DNA of 64,000 nt from CAWFPR01 sp963817635 (GCA_963817635.1 CAWFPR010000024.1:317555-381554); one strand, 5' to 3'; shown: positions 40,501 through 51,328, counted from the stretch's first letter. Program-made: numbers and translations. Notes: generated by a model from the sequence alone, not told the origin.

Positions 40501-43178
40501 ATGCTCGACCTGACGACCCTGCTCGTTGTCCTGCTTCTCCTCGGTCAGGCACCCGGAAGCCTCACCTCCGCTCGACTCGATCAGGCGGCGGCGGAGTTTC
40601 CTCCCCAGGACGCACAGCTCTGGAGCCTCGAGTCGGCCGGCCTGACGGCAAAGCTCGCGAAGCAGCAACTGGCGGCCGCGCCAGACAGTCCTGAAACGCT
40701 CCGCCTCGTGGCGCGAGCGCAGCGGCTGGACGACGTGCTGGCGGTGCTTCGGACGATTGTGGAGAGGCAGCCCCGGCGGATTCCCGATGCCTTCGAAGCG
40801 CTGGGCGACACGGCGTGGGCGTTCAGGGGCGGCGACGAGGCGATGACCGGCCGGCGCGAAGCCTTTCGGCAGATCGTGGCCGACGCGGAAAAGCAGTTGC
40901 CGGCTCTTCCTCGCGAGGACGCCGCGCGTGCCGCACGCGTGTTCCTGAATCTCGAGAGCGAACTGACGCCAGGATCGCGGAACGACTTTCCCGAACGCGT
41001 CGCCCGATTCATCGAAGAGTATCGCGGCACGGAAGCCGCGCTCCTCGCCCAGGTGGACGCGATTTCCGCCAGCGACCGCACGGTGCGCGACCGCCGCGCT
41101 GCGATGCAGCAGAGGCTCGACGCCCTCGAGGCGTTCGCCCGTGCGCACCCGGGGAGCGCGGCAGGCGCGAAGGCGGTCTATCAGCAGGGCTTCGAGTGGC
41201 ACACGAGCAACACGCTGGGCGTCCTCGAGCCTCGGGGCGCCGATCCGATTGGCCGCTTCACGCGCGTGCTCGCCATCGTCCAGCGGCTCGAAAGCGGGGA
41301 GTTCCCCGAGTGCGAGTGGGTGCGGAAGGCGCCCGATCTGCTGATCAACTTCTTTTTCCCGCGAGAAGACTCCGTCGCGCCCGAAAGCGCGGAACGCATG
41401 ATCGCGGCGTACGAGACGCTGGTGCGCACGCATTTCGCGCTGCGAACCGTGTCGCCAGATCGGGACGGAATCGGGTACGTGGTGACGACCAAGCTGCCCG
41501 ACCTCTATGCGCGGCACGGCGACGACCGTGTCCTGGAAGCCTCGCGCTTTCTCGGCGATCTCGAGAAAACGGCGAAGGATCCCTCTGCTGCCCGGTACCT
41601 GCGGGCGTTGTTCTACAGGACGGCCTTCGAGAAGGAGACGCCCGATGAAACAGAGGCCCGAGCCGGGAAGATGCGCGCCGAGCTTGCCGCGCTCAGCAGC
41701 GCCGGAACAGGGCTGTACAACCGGGCCGCCCTGGCTTCGCTCGCGTCCATTGACTTCGCCGAGGGACGTTACCCGGAAGCGCGCGCCGCGTTCGAGAAGG
41801 ACCCTGGCCGCGTACCCGGCCAGTCCCTGGGCCTGGGTCGCCGCGGTCCGTGCGGGCCAGAGCGCCGAAGCGCTCGGGGATCCCGCAGCCGCGGTTCCTC
41901 TCTACCTGAAGGCGGCCGGCTCCGACCTGCCGCTCGCGATGGTCCTCGGACACGAGTACGCCGCGCGCGCACACGAAGCAACAGGGGAGTTCGAGAAGGC
42001 GCTCGCGGCGCACGAGCGCGCGCTGATTCTCTGGGATGACGACTTCGGCTTCGGACAGGGGCGCTACAGCACGTACGTCAGGAGGCCGCGGAAGCCGGGC
42101 GATCCGTTCGTGCCGGCGACCGACACAGCGGAAGTCGTCCATGGGGCGCTGCCGCCGCGCATCGCCGAGCTGCGGCATGCCCTGAGCGTGCCCGGCGGCC
42201 CGGCCGTCGAACGTGGCCGGACGCTGCTCGTGCAGAAGCGCTTCGATCAGGCGATCGCCGAGCTTGGCAGGATTCCCCGGCAATACCCCGACTCGCCCGC
42301 TTCCGCGGAGGCGCGTTCGCTCGTCCGCCGTGCGCGCCTGGAACGTGCGCTGTCCATGGCGGACGTCGAGGGTCCGGACGCGGATGAAGACGCCGCGCTG
42401 AAGGAGTTCGAAGCGCTGGCGCGCGAGCCGCTCGACTTCTCCGTGACCGCCGCGCGGATTGCTCGCGCGAGCATCCTGTGGAAACGCGGCGACGCCGACG
42501 CCGCGGAAGCTGAGATGTCCACCGCGCTGACCGACTGGCACACGCACCAGCCCTTGTCCACCCCCGCGACGCCGATCGAAGAAGACGTCGCGGAGATCCG
42601 CCGGGTCATCTTTCTGCCGCACGGAGGTTCGGTTTACGGAGCGGACCGGTGGAACGCGTTCGCGTGGACCAGCGCGACGGCGCCGTTCGTGCTGCTGAAT
42701 GCAGACGTGCCCGCGAAGCTGCACGATGGCCAGGCCGTGAGCGTGCGGCTGATTCAGTCCCTTCCCGGAGCAGACAAGCCCCTGTTCTTCGACACCGACG
42801 AGGTCGCGCTCCTGCAGCGGATGATCGCGACTCTCGGAGGGACGAAGCGTCGCGAGCCGACCGCGATCATGCAGACCCCCAACCAGCCAGTCGGCGGTTC
42901 GATGCAGGTCCTGCGACTCTGGAACAGGTTCTTCGCCGCGCGTCCCGGTCACTGGGGCGGATGGGAGATCGAGACCTATCCCCGCATCACCGAAATCCGG
43001 TTCACCAACGCCGCACGTACGCGGGCGGCCGCGCGCGTGACGATCGGCTACTCGGGCGCGACCGTCGAAACTCGAGAAGGAGGACGGGAAGTGGGTCGCG
43101 AAGCGCCTCGTGAACCAGTGGATCACGCAGGCGGCGCCGCTCGCCTTCGCGACGCGATACGGTAAGCTGCGGTGGTGA
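40501..43178 (+). CDS. Secreted TPR-like repeat protein, two frameshifts
   Basis: About 891 residues with an N-terminal signal (MLDLTTLLVVLLLLGQAPGS) and an AGGAG site before the ATG. The body is helical with Ala-rich TPR-like repeats (for example ALFYRTAFEKETPDETEARAG and FAEGRYPEARAAFEK). Breaks: an extra G at 41799-41800 (FEK|TLAAYPASPWAW) and an extra base near 43068 (ATVE|LEKEDGKWVAKRL), after which the gene ends in KLRW. The stop overlaps the GTG of pssA (GTGA). Likely a periplasmic scaffold; partners are unknown. Confidence 0.7.
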
Positions 43179-43814
43179 GTGACACGCCCCGGAATCCCCG
43201 CCGGCTCTCGATGCTCCGCTCGTACACCCCGGCGGACCTGCTGACGCTGGCCAACGCGAGCTGCGGCGCGCTCTCGATCTTCGCGTGCCTCAGCTACATA
43301 GACGATGCGAGGTCGCGGCAGATCTGGGCGGCTTTCGTGCTGCCGATCGCCGCGCTGGTGCTGGATTACTTCGACGGCTACGTCGCGCGCCTCAGCAAGC
43401 GCCGCCAGTCGCTCCTTGGCGCCGACCTCGACTCGCTCGCGGACATCGTTTCGTTCGGCGTCGCGCCCGGCGGTGCTCGGCTACACGCTCGGCCTGCGCG
43501 GGTTCTGGGACGTGCTCTGTCTCGCGTATTTCATCTGCTGCGGCATCAGCCGGCTGGCGCGGTTCAACGTGACGTCCGCCGACATGACGAACGCCACGAC
43601 GGGGAAGGTCGAGTATTTCGAGGGGACGCCGATCCCGACGAGCATCGTGCTCGTGATGCTGATGGCGGCGCTCTTCGCAATGGGCCGCGTGGGCCGATAC
43701 ACCTTTTTCGGCGGTCATGTCGATCTGCTGTGGCGCGGCTTTCACCCATTTTCGGTGCTGTTCCTGATCAGCGGCAGCCTGATGATCAGCACGATCAGAG
43801 TGCCGAAGCCCTGA
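43175..43814 (+). CDS. pssA: CDP-diacylglycerol-serine O-phosphatidyltransferase, one frameshift
   Basis: About 212 residues with six membrane segments. The CDP-alcohol phosphotransferase signature DG(x2)AR(x8)G(x3)D(x3)D is complete in LDYFDGYVARLSKRRQSLLG followed by ADLDSLAD. One excess base near 43470 shifts the frame; removing it gives FGVAPAVLGYTLGLRG. GTG start at 43175 overlaps the upstream stop. It makes phosphatidylserine, the precursor of phosphatidylethanolamine. No decarboxylase gene is adjacent in this window. Confidence 0.9.
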
Positions 43815-43891
43815 CGCCCGGCCGACCGAGTGCCGAGCGCCGATCCCGCGCTTGCGTTCTGCATCGCCGTCGGGTCTAGCATCCGGCAACG

Positions 43892-45678
43892 ATGACCACT
43901 GCGTCTCGTCCCATCGGCGTCATCCTTGGCTCGCTCCTGCTGATTGCGCCGTCCGCCGGCACCGGGCCGCCGATCGCCGGCCGAGCGCCGAACCCCGAGC
44001 GCCGACACCGACGCCGAGCGCGGCGCAGCAGAACCCGCTGCCGTCCGCGACCCTGACCTACGGCTTCTTCACCGTCAGCTTTGCCGGCGACGGCACGTTC
44101 AGCCTCCAGGGCACCGGATGGCCCACGATGGCCGGCACCTGGAAGGCGGCGGGCGAGGAGGTGACGATCAGCACGAAGGGCGGGCCCCCGGAGTGCGCGC
44201 AGCCCGGGCGCTACACGTTCCAGATCGAGGGCGCGCACCTGAGACTGACCGTCGCCGAAGACCTGTGCACGCCGCGGCGGATGATCCTGGACAGGAGCGA
44301 ATGGCGCCCGGAGGGGGAGGCGCCGAAGATCGAGCCGCGCAGCCTCGTTCGCACCGGTCCCGACAAGGCCCCGGCGCTGCCGGCGGCGGCACCCGCGAAG
44401 GGGAGCTGGCCGTCGTTCCGCGGAGCGAATGCGGCCGGTGTCGCCGACGGCATGAACCTGCCCGACGTGTGGGACCCCGCGAAGGACGAGAACGTCCTGT
44501 GGCGGACGCCCATCCCCGGTCTCGCGCACTCGAGCCCGATCGTCTGGGGCGATCGCATCTTCGTGACGACCGCGATCAGCAGCAAAGGGAACGCGAGCTT
44601 CAAGCCCGGACTGTATGGCGACGGCGACGCCTCGGACGACACATCGACGCAGAAGTGGGTGCTGTACGCGATCGACAGGAAGACGGGGAAGATCGCCTGG
44701 GAGCGCACCGCGTTCGAGGGCGCGCCCGGCAACAAGCGCCACATGAAATCGACCTACGCGTCAGCGTCGCCGGCGACCGACGGCCGCATCGTGGTCGCGT
44801 GGTTCGGCTCGCAGGGTGTGCACGCCTTCGAAGTCAACGGCCAGCGCCTGTGGCAGGTGGATCTCGGGCGCGTGAACATGGGCGCGTACGACATTCCGGC
44901 GTACGAGTGGGGACCGGCGAGTTCGCCGATCATCTGGAACGGCCTCGTCTTCATCCAGTGCGACACGCAGGCCGACTCGTTCATCCTGGCGCTCGACGCG
45001 AAAACGGGGAAGACCGTGTGGAAGACCGAGCGCGACGAGCTGCCCTCGTGGGGGACGCCGACGGTGCTGGCGACGAAGGACGGGCCCGAGCTGGTCACGA
45101 ATGCGTCGAAGTACGTGCGGGCGTACGACCCCAGGACCGGAAAGGAGCTGTGGCGGCTGGGTGGCAGCTCGAAGATCACGGCGCCGACGCCGATTTCCGC
45201 GGGCGACCTGCTGATCGTCGCGAGCGGCCGCGCACCGGAGCGGCCGATCTTCGCGGTGCGGCCGCAGGCCCGCGGCGACGTGACGCTCGCGAAGGACACG
45301 ACGAGCAACGCCGGCGTCGCGTGGAGCAAGACCGGCCGCGGGCCCTACATGCCGACGCCGCTCGTGTACGACGGCATTCTGTACGTCCTCGCCAACAACG
45401 GCGTGTTCGACGCCTACGAGGTTACGACCGGCCAGGAGATCTACCGCCAGCGGCTGCCAACGGTCGGCAGCGGCTTCAGCGCATCGCCGGTGGCTGCGGA
45501 CGGGAAGATCTACCTGTCGAACGAAGACGGCGAGATGCTGGTCGTCGCCGCCGGCCGCGAGTTCAAGCACATCGCGACGAACTCGATGGGGGACCTGCTG
45601 ATGGCGACGCCGGCACTGTCGGACGGCGTGATGTACGTGCGGACCGCGCGGAGCCTGTTCGCCATCAGCCGGCGATAA
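43892..45678 (+). CDS. Secreted PQQ-type beta-propeller protein, frameshift near 43960-44000
   Basis: About 595 residues. The ATG at 43892 gives a signal-like N-terminus (MTTASRPIGVILGSLLLIAP); the mature part is read in another frame from about 44010 (NPLPSATLTYGFF). The change is a net -1/+2 inside a run of GAGCGCCGA-like repeats. Residues 180-595 form a propeller with repeated W-shaped blades (ENVLWRTPIPGLAHSSPIVWG, GKTVWKTERDELPSWGTP, GKELWRLGG). Related acidobacterial proteins are annotated as PQQ-binding-like outer membrane assembly or dehydrogenase-like propellers. No catalytic metal site was identified. Confidence 0.8.
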
Positions 45679-45696
45679 GGCGGCCTCAAAGGGGGA

Positions 45697-45799
45697 GCTT
45701 CAACCCAGCTTCGACCATGGTCGACAGCTGTCGAAGCTGGGTCGAAGCTGGGTCGAAGCTGTCGAAGCTGGGTCGAACTGGTCGAAGCGGGTCGACGCG
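45697..45799. repeat. GTCGAAGCTGG direct and inverted repeat cluster
   Basis: About seven copies of TCGAAGCTGGG or shorter variants, in direct and inverted orientation (CCCAGCTTCGAC near 45702 and GTCGAAGCTGGG after it). The outer arms can form a strong hairpin around CATGGTCGACAGCT. It fills most of the gap between the propeller gene and bshB1. Confidence 0.75.
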
Positions 45800-45833
45800 C
45801 ACGGCTCGCCGGCGATGCAGTAGTCTGGGGCGC

Positions 45834-46549
45834 ATGGATCCGGTCGATCTCCTCGTGTTCGGGCCGCACCCGGACGACATCGAAATCGGGTTCGGCGGCG
45901 GCGTCGCGGCCCACGCCGCGCAGGGGCTTGGCGTCGGTCTCGTGGACCTGACGCGCGGCGAGCTGGGATCGAACGGCACCCCCGAGGACCGCGAGGCGGA
46001 AGCCGAAGCGGCGCGGGAGGTGCTCGGAGCCGCCTGGCGGACGAACCTGCGATGGCCCGACGGCGGCATCACGGGAACCGACGCGCAGATCCTCGAGCTG
46101 GTGCGGCTCATCCGGGCGGTTCGTCCGGGAACTGTCGTCCTGCCGTTTCGCGGCGATCGCCACCCCGACCACGTCGCGGCCAGCGACGTGCTCACGCGCG
46201 GCGTCGTTCAACAGCGGCTTGCGCCGCTTCGATCCCGCAACGCCCGCATGGCGGCCGGACTGGATCTGCTGCTACTTCATCAACGACGCCGTCGAGCCGT
46301 CATTCGCCATCGACGTTTCAGCGCACTACGACACGAAGCGACGGGCGCTGGCGTGCCACGCGTCGCAGTTCGCGCCGTCGCAACCCGGCAGCGTGCCGAC
46401 GCGCCTGACGGCCTCCACGTTCATGCAGCTCATCGAGAGCCGCGACGCGCAGCTCGGCGCGCGGACCGGCGTCGCGTTCGCCGAAGGGCTGGTCGTCCGG
46501 GATCCTGTGCTGCGCGCCGAATGCCCTGAACGGCACGCGAACGGCCGGC
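45834..46549 (+). CDS. bshB1: BshB1-type N-acetylglucosaminyl-malate deacetylase (LmbE/PIG-L family), frameshifted
   Basis: About 235 residues from ATG 45834. The zinc motif GPHPDDIEIGFGG (HPDD) near residue 11 and the distal HPDH in GDRHPDHVAASDVL identify an LmbE deacetylase. Break: one extra base at 46206 (RGV|FNSGLRRFDPATPAWRPDW). After that the BshB1 pattern DAVEPSFAIDVSAHYDTKRRALACH follows. The frame then runs past the start of the next gene without a stop, so a further indel near 46510-46530 probably hides the true end. With bshA directly downstream, the substrate is likely GlcNAc-malate in bacillithiol synthesis. Confidence 0.82.
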
Positions 46550-47715
46550 ATGAAGATCGGCATCGTCTGCTACGCGACGGTCGGCGGCAGCGGCATCGTC
46601 GCCACGGAGCTGGCGAAGGCCCTGGCCGTGCGGGGGCACGACATCCACGTGCTCAGCACCGAAACGCCGTTCCGCCTCGGCGACTACCAGCCGGGCCTGG
46701 CGTTCCACCGCGTCAGCACGCCCGTCCTACCCGCTCTTCCGCGAGCCGCAGTATCTCCTCTCGGTCGCGACACGCATCGTCCAGATCGCGCGCGAGTATC
46801 AGCTCGACATCGTGCACGCGCACTATGCGGTGCCGCACGCCGCCGCGGCGTATCTCGCGAAACAGATCCTGCTCGAGTCGCCGTGCCAGGTGCCGCAGAT
46901 CGTGACGACGCTCCACGGCACCGATATCACGCTCGTCGGCAGCGATCGGTCCTATTCGGAGACGGTCGCGTTCTCGATCGAGCACTCGGACGGCGTGACG
47001 GCGGTGTCGGAGAGCCTCCGCTCCGACACGTACCGGGTCCTGAAGGTCCACCGCGAAATCGCGGTCATCCCCAATTTCCTCGACTGCGCCGTCCACCTGC
47101 GGACCGCGCAGCCCCAGCTGCGGAAGCGCCATTGCCCGCCAGGCTGCGAGAAGCTCGTCGTGCACGTCTCCAATTTCCGGCCGGTGAAGCGCGTGCGGAC
47201 GGTGATCGATGTCTTCGCGCGCATCGCCGCCCTGGTGCCGTCGCGGCTCCTGCTCGTCGGCGACGGGCCGGACCTGGGCGACGCACTCGATCTGGCGCGG
47301 GAGCTCGGCATCGCGGATCGCGTGGACGCGCTCGGCGAGCAGGATCCGGTCACGCCGCTCCTGTCCATCTCGGACCTGTTCCTCCTGCCGTCCGCCCAGG
47401 AGAGCTTCGGCCTCTCGGCGCTCGAGGCGATGGCGTGCGGCGTTCCGGTCGATCGCGTCGCGCGTCGGAGGGCTGCCCGAAGTCGTCGAGCACGGCGTCA
47501 CCGGGTTCCTCCACGCGCCGGACGACGTGGACGGCATGGCGGCGAGCGGCATCGCCCTCCTCACCGACCCGGACTTGCACGCGAGCTTCGTCGAGCGCGG
47601 ACGAGAGGCCGTTACGGATCGGTTCTGCTCGGACCTGATCGTCCCGCAGTACGAGGCGTTCTACGAGAGCCTGATAAGGGACGCCGCGTCCGGCAGGGCG
47701 CCTCGTGACGCGTGA
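46550..47715 (+). CDS. bshA: BshA-type N-acetyl-alpha-D-glucosaminyl L-malate synthase, two frameshifts
   Basis: About 387 residues. N-terminus MKIGIVCYATVGGSGIVATELA and HVLSTETPFRL match BshA; the C-terminal GT4 half has VVHVSNFRPVKRVRTVIDVF, LLVGDGPDL and ESFGLSALEAMACGVPV. Breaks: an extra C at 46726-46727 (STPV|YPLFREPQYLL) and an extra G at 47451 (VPV|IASRVGGLPEVV). Length is 3n+2, as expected. BshA joins UDP-GlcNAc and L-malate, the first step of bacillithiol synthesis. A bshC gene is not in the window. The stop overlaps the next start by 11 bases. Confidence 0.9.
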
Positions 47716-48193
47716 ACTCCGTTTTGCGACATCGATGACCCTTGCGCTGCCGCAGGAGAGAGTGTTCGCGTTCTTCGCGGACGCGGCCAATCTCGAGATC
47801 ATCACGCCACCGGAGCTGCGCTTCCACGTCCTGACGCCGGCCCCAATCGAGATGCGCCAGGGCGCGCTCATCCGCTACCAGCTCTGGCTCATGGGGATCC
47901 GGTTCGGCTGGCTGACCCGGATCGCCGCGTGGAGTCCGCCGGACGAGTTCGTGGACGAACAGCTGGAGGGGCCGTACCGCACGTGGGTGCATCGCCACCG
48001 CTTCAGCGATGTGTCAGGCGGGACGCTGATCCAGGACGAGGTGACCTACACGCTCCCGTTCTTTCCGCTCGGCGAGATCGCCGCCCCCATCGTCAAGGTC
48101 CAGGTGCGGAGGATATTCGCCTACCGGGAACGTGCCATCCGCCGGGCGCTCGGAATCGACGTCGCGGACGGGCCAGGCGACAGGGTAGACTGA
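47705..48193 (+). CDS. SRPBCC (START-like) family protein
   Basis: The product is 162 residues from a GTG at 47705 overlapping bshA. Sequence FFADAANLEIITPPELRFHV followed by RYQLWLMGIRFGWLTRI and the C-terminal helix VQVRRIFAYRERAIRRAL is typical of the CoxG/SRPBCC ligand-binding fold annotated in many genomes near thiol or lipid genes. Substrate is unknown. Tight coupling to bshA suggests shared expression rather than a proven role in bacillithiol metabolism. Confidence 0.82.
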   Translation: MTRELRFATSMTLALPQERVFAFFADAANLEIITPPELRFHVLTPAPIEMRQGALIRYQLWLMGIRFGWLTRIAAWSPPDEFVDEQLEGPYRTWVHRHRFSDVSGGTLIQDEVTYTLPFFPLGEIAAPIVKVQVRRIFAYRERAIRRALGIDVADGPGDRVD

Positions 48194-48198
48194 CGCTC

Positions 48199-48856
48199 AT
48201 GGTGCGAATTCGCCGATCCGTCATCGTCCTCGATGTGCTGGCGCTGCTGATGCTGATCGCGGCGCCAGCCAGCGCCCAGCTCGGCTCGCGTCCGGCCGAC
48301 GAGTGGATCAAGACGCTCGACGGCCCGCAGCGCGTCGCGAGCATGAAGATCCCGGAGGTCGTCGCGGCGCTGAAGCTCCAGCCAGGCCAGACGGTTGCCG
48401 ACATCGGAGCCGGCACCGGGCTCTTCGAGGTGCCGCTGGCGACCGCCGTCGGACCGCGGGGCAGGGTCTACGCGGTGGACATCGATGCCGGGTTCTTCCC
48501 GGAGATCAAGAAGCGCGCGGCTGACAGCAAAGGTGACGAACGTGGACACCGTCCTCGGGAAGTTCACCGACCCGGCGCTGCCCGTGAAGAACATCGACCT
48601 TGCGTTCTTCCACGACGTCATCCATCACATCGCGGACCGCGGGGCCTACCTGAAGACGCTCGCCACCTACCTGGCGCCGCAGGGCCGGATCGCCGTCGTC
48701 GATTTCGAGGCCGGCAAGGGGCCGCACAGCTCGGCGCCCGAACTCGAAGTGAGCCGCGAGCAGTTGATCGGGTGGATGCGCGACGCCGGCTTCTCTCAGG
48801 TCGACGACATCAGAATATTCGCCGACAAGTACTTTCTCGTGTTCGCGAAGCGGTAG
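48199..48856 (+). CDS. Exported class I SAM-dependent methyltransferase, one frameshift
   Basis: About 218 residues. A signal peptide (MVRIRRSVIVLDVLALLMLI, ending near PASAQ) precedes a class I methyltransferase: motif I VADIGAGTGLFEVPLA, then VYAVDIDAGF and an FHDVIHHIADRGAYLK block. An extra G near 48533 breaks the frame (DSK|VTNVDTVLGKF). Such secreted methyltransferases are common in this phylum, though SAM availability outside the cytoplasm is unclear. It sits six bases after the SRPBCC gene. Confidence 0.82.
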
Positions 48857-48871
48857 CCGCCGTCGAGTTGC

Positions 48872-51328
48872 TCAGTCGCGACGGATGACCGGAAACAGGA
48901 AGTCGTAGTCGGCGCCGGCCGGCTTCCGGTAGTACTTCTCGAGATACAGGCGCACCGCCTCCTCGTAGCTCAGGTTCGGCTCCGGGGAACGGCGCCAGCG
49001 CACGTCCACCCTGCGGGCATCCGGCGGAAGCGTGATGGCGCCGCCGTCGATGGACGCCGTCTTTCCATCGATCGTCGCGGAGACCGCCGTGATGAACCAC
49101 GGGATGTGGAACACGACCGCCGTCGGTCCGGCGCCGGTCTTCCAGCGATTGGCGAGTGACAGCGTGGCGCCATCCTGCCGGCTGTCGAGCGTGTAGGTGA
49201 CGGAGCCGAAGAAGGTCGGCGCGGCCGTGACCGTGACCTGCCTGCCGGGCCTCACCCACAGCGGGGCCAGCGCCGACGTGATGTGCACTTCGGTCCCTTC
49301 CTCGCGCACCAGCAGATTGCGGATCTGTTCCATGTAGCGGGCGGCGAACCAGCCGTGCGGCGTGAAATTCGACCTGGGATCGCGCGTCGTCCAGGCCGGG
49401 ATGCCGTATTCGAAGCCGCTGTTCGTGCTGCCGGTGTGCGCGAGGATCGAATAGAGGTCCTCGATCACGCTCTGCTGCTCGCCCAGGATCGTGTTCCCCT
49501 CCGTGACGTAGAAGGTCTCGTAGTGATGCAGCGTGCCGTGCGGCTTCGTGTCGCGCTCCTGCTTCTGCTGCCTCGCCACCCAGGCGTTGCCGCCGTAGGT
49601 CATGATCCCTTCCTGGTAGTTGTAGCCGCGGACCATCTCCAGCGTCCGGCGGGCCAGGGGATCGCCCTTGGCGATCGCCTCGAACGGATAGAGACCGCCG
49701 CTGGCATTCGCCCAGTCGTTGCCGTCGGTCACGGTGTCCATGCCGGGCGGAATGTAGCCGTCAGACTTGGCGGCCAGGTCGCGCAACTGCTTCAGGAAGT
49801 TGGCCTGATAGTCATCGTGGATCTTCTGCCACCTGTCCGCGTCGGCCTGCCGCCCCATGTCCTTCGCCATGAACACGGCGTACTTCAACCCGAGCAGGGC
49901 CCAGAAGCTGTGCCCGGTGTAGTGGCCCGTGATCTCCTCGTTGTCGTAGGGCCCGGCGGCCGGCCAGAGCCCGCGCGGATCGCTGGCGCACCTGGCGAGG
50001 AACTCGTCGATGTGGGGGCCGAGCAACGGATAGATCTGCTCGAGCAGCGCGCGATCGCCGGTAGTGCGGATGTGGGCGCCCATGGCCCACAGGACCTGGC
50101 CCCAGTAGTCGTCCTGCACCGACAGGCGTGCGCCTGGTGGCTGCGGCGCGCCGGGCTTGAAGAAGCCGGTCAGCCTCCCGTCCTGGCGGACGAGAAACGC
50201 GTCGAGCGTCTGGCGCGCGATGTCGTGCAGGCCGAGCATGTCGTACGTGCGGACGAAGTAGGACCCGTCTCTGATCCAGAAGTAGTTGTAGTGAATCCTG
50301 TTCACGCGCTGATAGACCCGACCGTCCTCGCTCACTTCCCGCGCGATCAGATCGTTGACCAGGCTGGTCCTGAACGTGTTCATTACTTTCGGATCAGCCA
50401 CCGAGAACCGGTCACCGGCGGCCACCTCGGCCTTCCAGAACGCGATTACCTTGCCGCGGTAGACGTCGTAATCCGCGGCAGCAATCGCTGTGAGCGCGTC
50501 GGACCTGGAGAGCGCCGTCGGAACAGCTGGCAGCGCGAATCGGAAGACCCGCGTTTCGCCGGCACCGAGCGTGAACTCGTACTGGACGGCCGCTTCCTTG
50601 AAGGCGCTGTTGAAGCCGGGCATACCGGGCTCCGCCCCGTCCCTGGGAGCCGTGAAGACCAGGTGGCCGCCCTGCACCATCCTGCCGTTTTCGAACGCGA
50701 CGTCCCGCTTGCCCGCGTTGAATACGGGTTCGTCCAGGAACAACTGGCTGTGCCAGTCCGAACGCTGAGTCCTGAGCGCCTTCTTGAGGGCCTCCCGCTG
50801 GCCCGTGAACCAGTCGTAGGCCGGATCGACGTTGATCTCCGAGGCGATGTCTCCGTAGTTGGCGCCTAGCGCCCCCGCCTGTGTCTGTCGCCCGGGATTG
50901 CGAACCGAGCAGGAGATGAACGTAATCAGATTGGCGCGCGGGTCCATGCCGGCCGGCGCCGCGAAGGCCTCGAAGTCATAGCGGAGGCTGTCGCGATCGA
51001 ATCCAAAGCGGATGACCGGCAGGTAGTCCTCCAGGAGCGTCTTCACCCGCTGGTTCACCGGGCGCATCGACCGCGGCGCGCCGGCATAGAAGGACAGCTG
51101 GCCGTACGCAGTCACGAAGGCGCCGTCGTAGGTGACGATCGTCGCTTTCGGGGACTCCTTGAATCCCAACTGGTCCGTCGGGGCCTTGAAGTAGCCGAAC
51201 GGCTGCGACAGCTCCTGCTGGATCAGCGCGCCAGCCTGGTCCTGCGCCGCCGGCGTGGACTGCGCGAACGGGCCGGTCAGAGCGAGCGCCACGGCGCCCA
51301 GGGCCAACGTCCGATACACCGTTGTCAT
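48872..51328 (-). CDS. Secreted six-hairpin glycosidase-like protein
   Basis: About 818 residues, intact. The ATG at 51328 overlaps the symporter stop (ATGA) and gives a signal peptide (MTTVYRTLALGAVALALTGP). The N-terminal 290 residues are beta-rich; the central 290-670 region is helical, with NRIHYNYFWIRDGSYFVRTY, YWGQVLWAMG, GLWPAAGPYDNEEITGHYTG and LYPFEA blocks typical of (alpha/alpha)6 glycosidases. Acidic residues in IRDGS and DNEEITG are candidate catalytic sites. The C-terminus is a beta-sandwich. Family number is not assignable by eye. Coupling to a solute symporter suggests sugar uptake after glycan cleavage. Confidence 0.78.
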   Translation of the reverse strand: MTTVYRTLALGAVALALTGPFAQSTPAAQDQAGALIQQELSQPFGYFKAPTDQLGFKESPKATIVTYDGAFVTAYGQLSFYAGAPRSMRPVNQRVKTLLEDYLPVIRFGFDRDSLRYDFEAFAAPAGMDPRANLITFISCSVRNPGRQTQAGALGANYGDIASEINVDPAYDWFTGQREALKKALRTQRSDWHSQLFLDEPVFNAGKRDVAFENGRMVQGGHLVFTAPRDGAEPGMPGFNSAFKEAAVQYEFTLGAGETRVFRFALPAVPTALSRSDALTAIAAADYDVYRGKVIAFWKAEVAAGDRFSVADPKVMNTFRTSLVNDLIAREVSEDGRVYQRVNRIHYNYFWIRDGSYFVRTYDMLGLHDIARQTLDAFLVRQDGRLTGFFKPGAPQPPGARLSVQDDYWGQVLWAMGAHIRTTGDRALLEQIYPLLGPHIDEFLARCASDPRGLWPAAGPYDNEEITGHYTGHSFWALLGLKYAVFMAKDMGRQADADRWQKIHDDYQANFLKQLRDLAAKSDGYIPPGMDTVTDGNDWANASGGLYPFEAIAKGDPLARRTLEMVRGYNYQEGIMTYGGNAWVARQQKQERDTKPHGTLHHYETFYVTEGNTILGEQQSVIEDLYSILAHTGSTNSGFEYGIPAWTTRDPRSNFTPHGWFAARYMEQIRNLLVREEGTEVHITSALAPLWVRPGRQVTVTAAPTFFGSVTYTLDSRQDGATLSLANRWKTGAGPTAVVFHIPWFITAVSATIDGKTASIDGGAITLPPDARRVDVRWRRSPEPNLSYEEAVRLYLEKYYRKPAGADYDFLFPVIRRD

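Noticed and set aside
3098..48856. Real pseudogenisation of the frameshifted genes
   Set aside because: Nearly all breaks are single excess bases with flanking codons fully conserved and no nonsense or missense decay, including in essential genes; decay would give mixed indels and stops.
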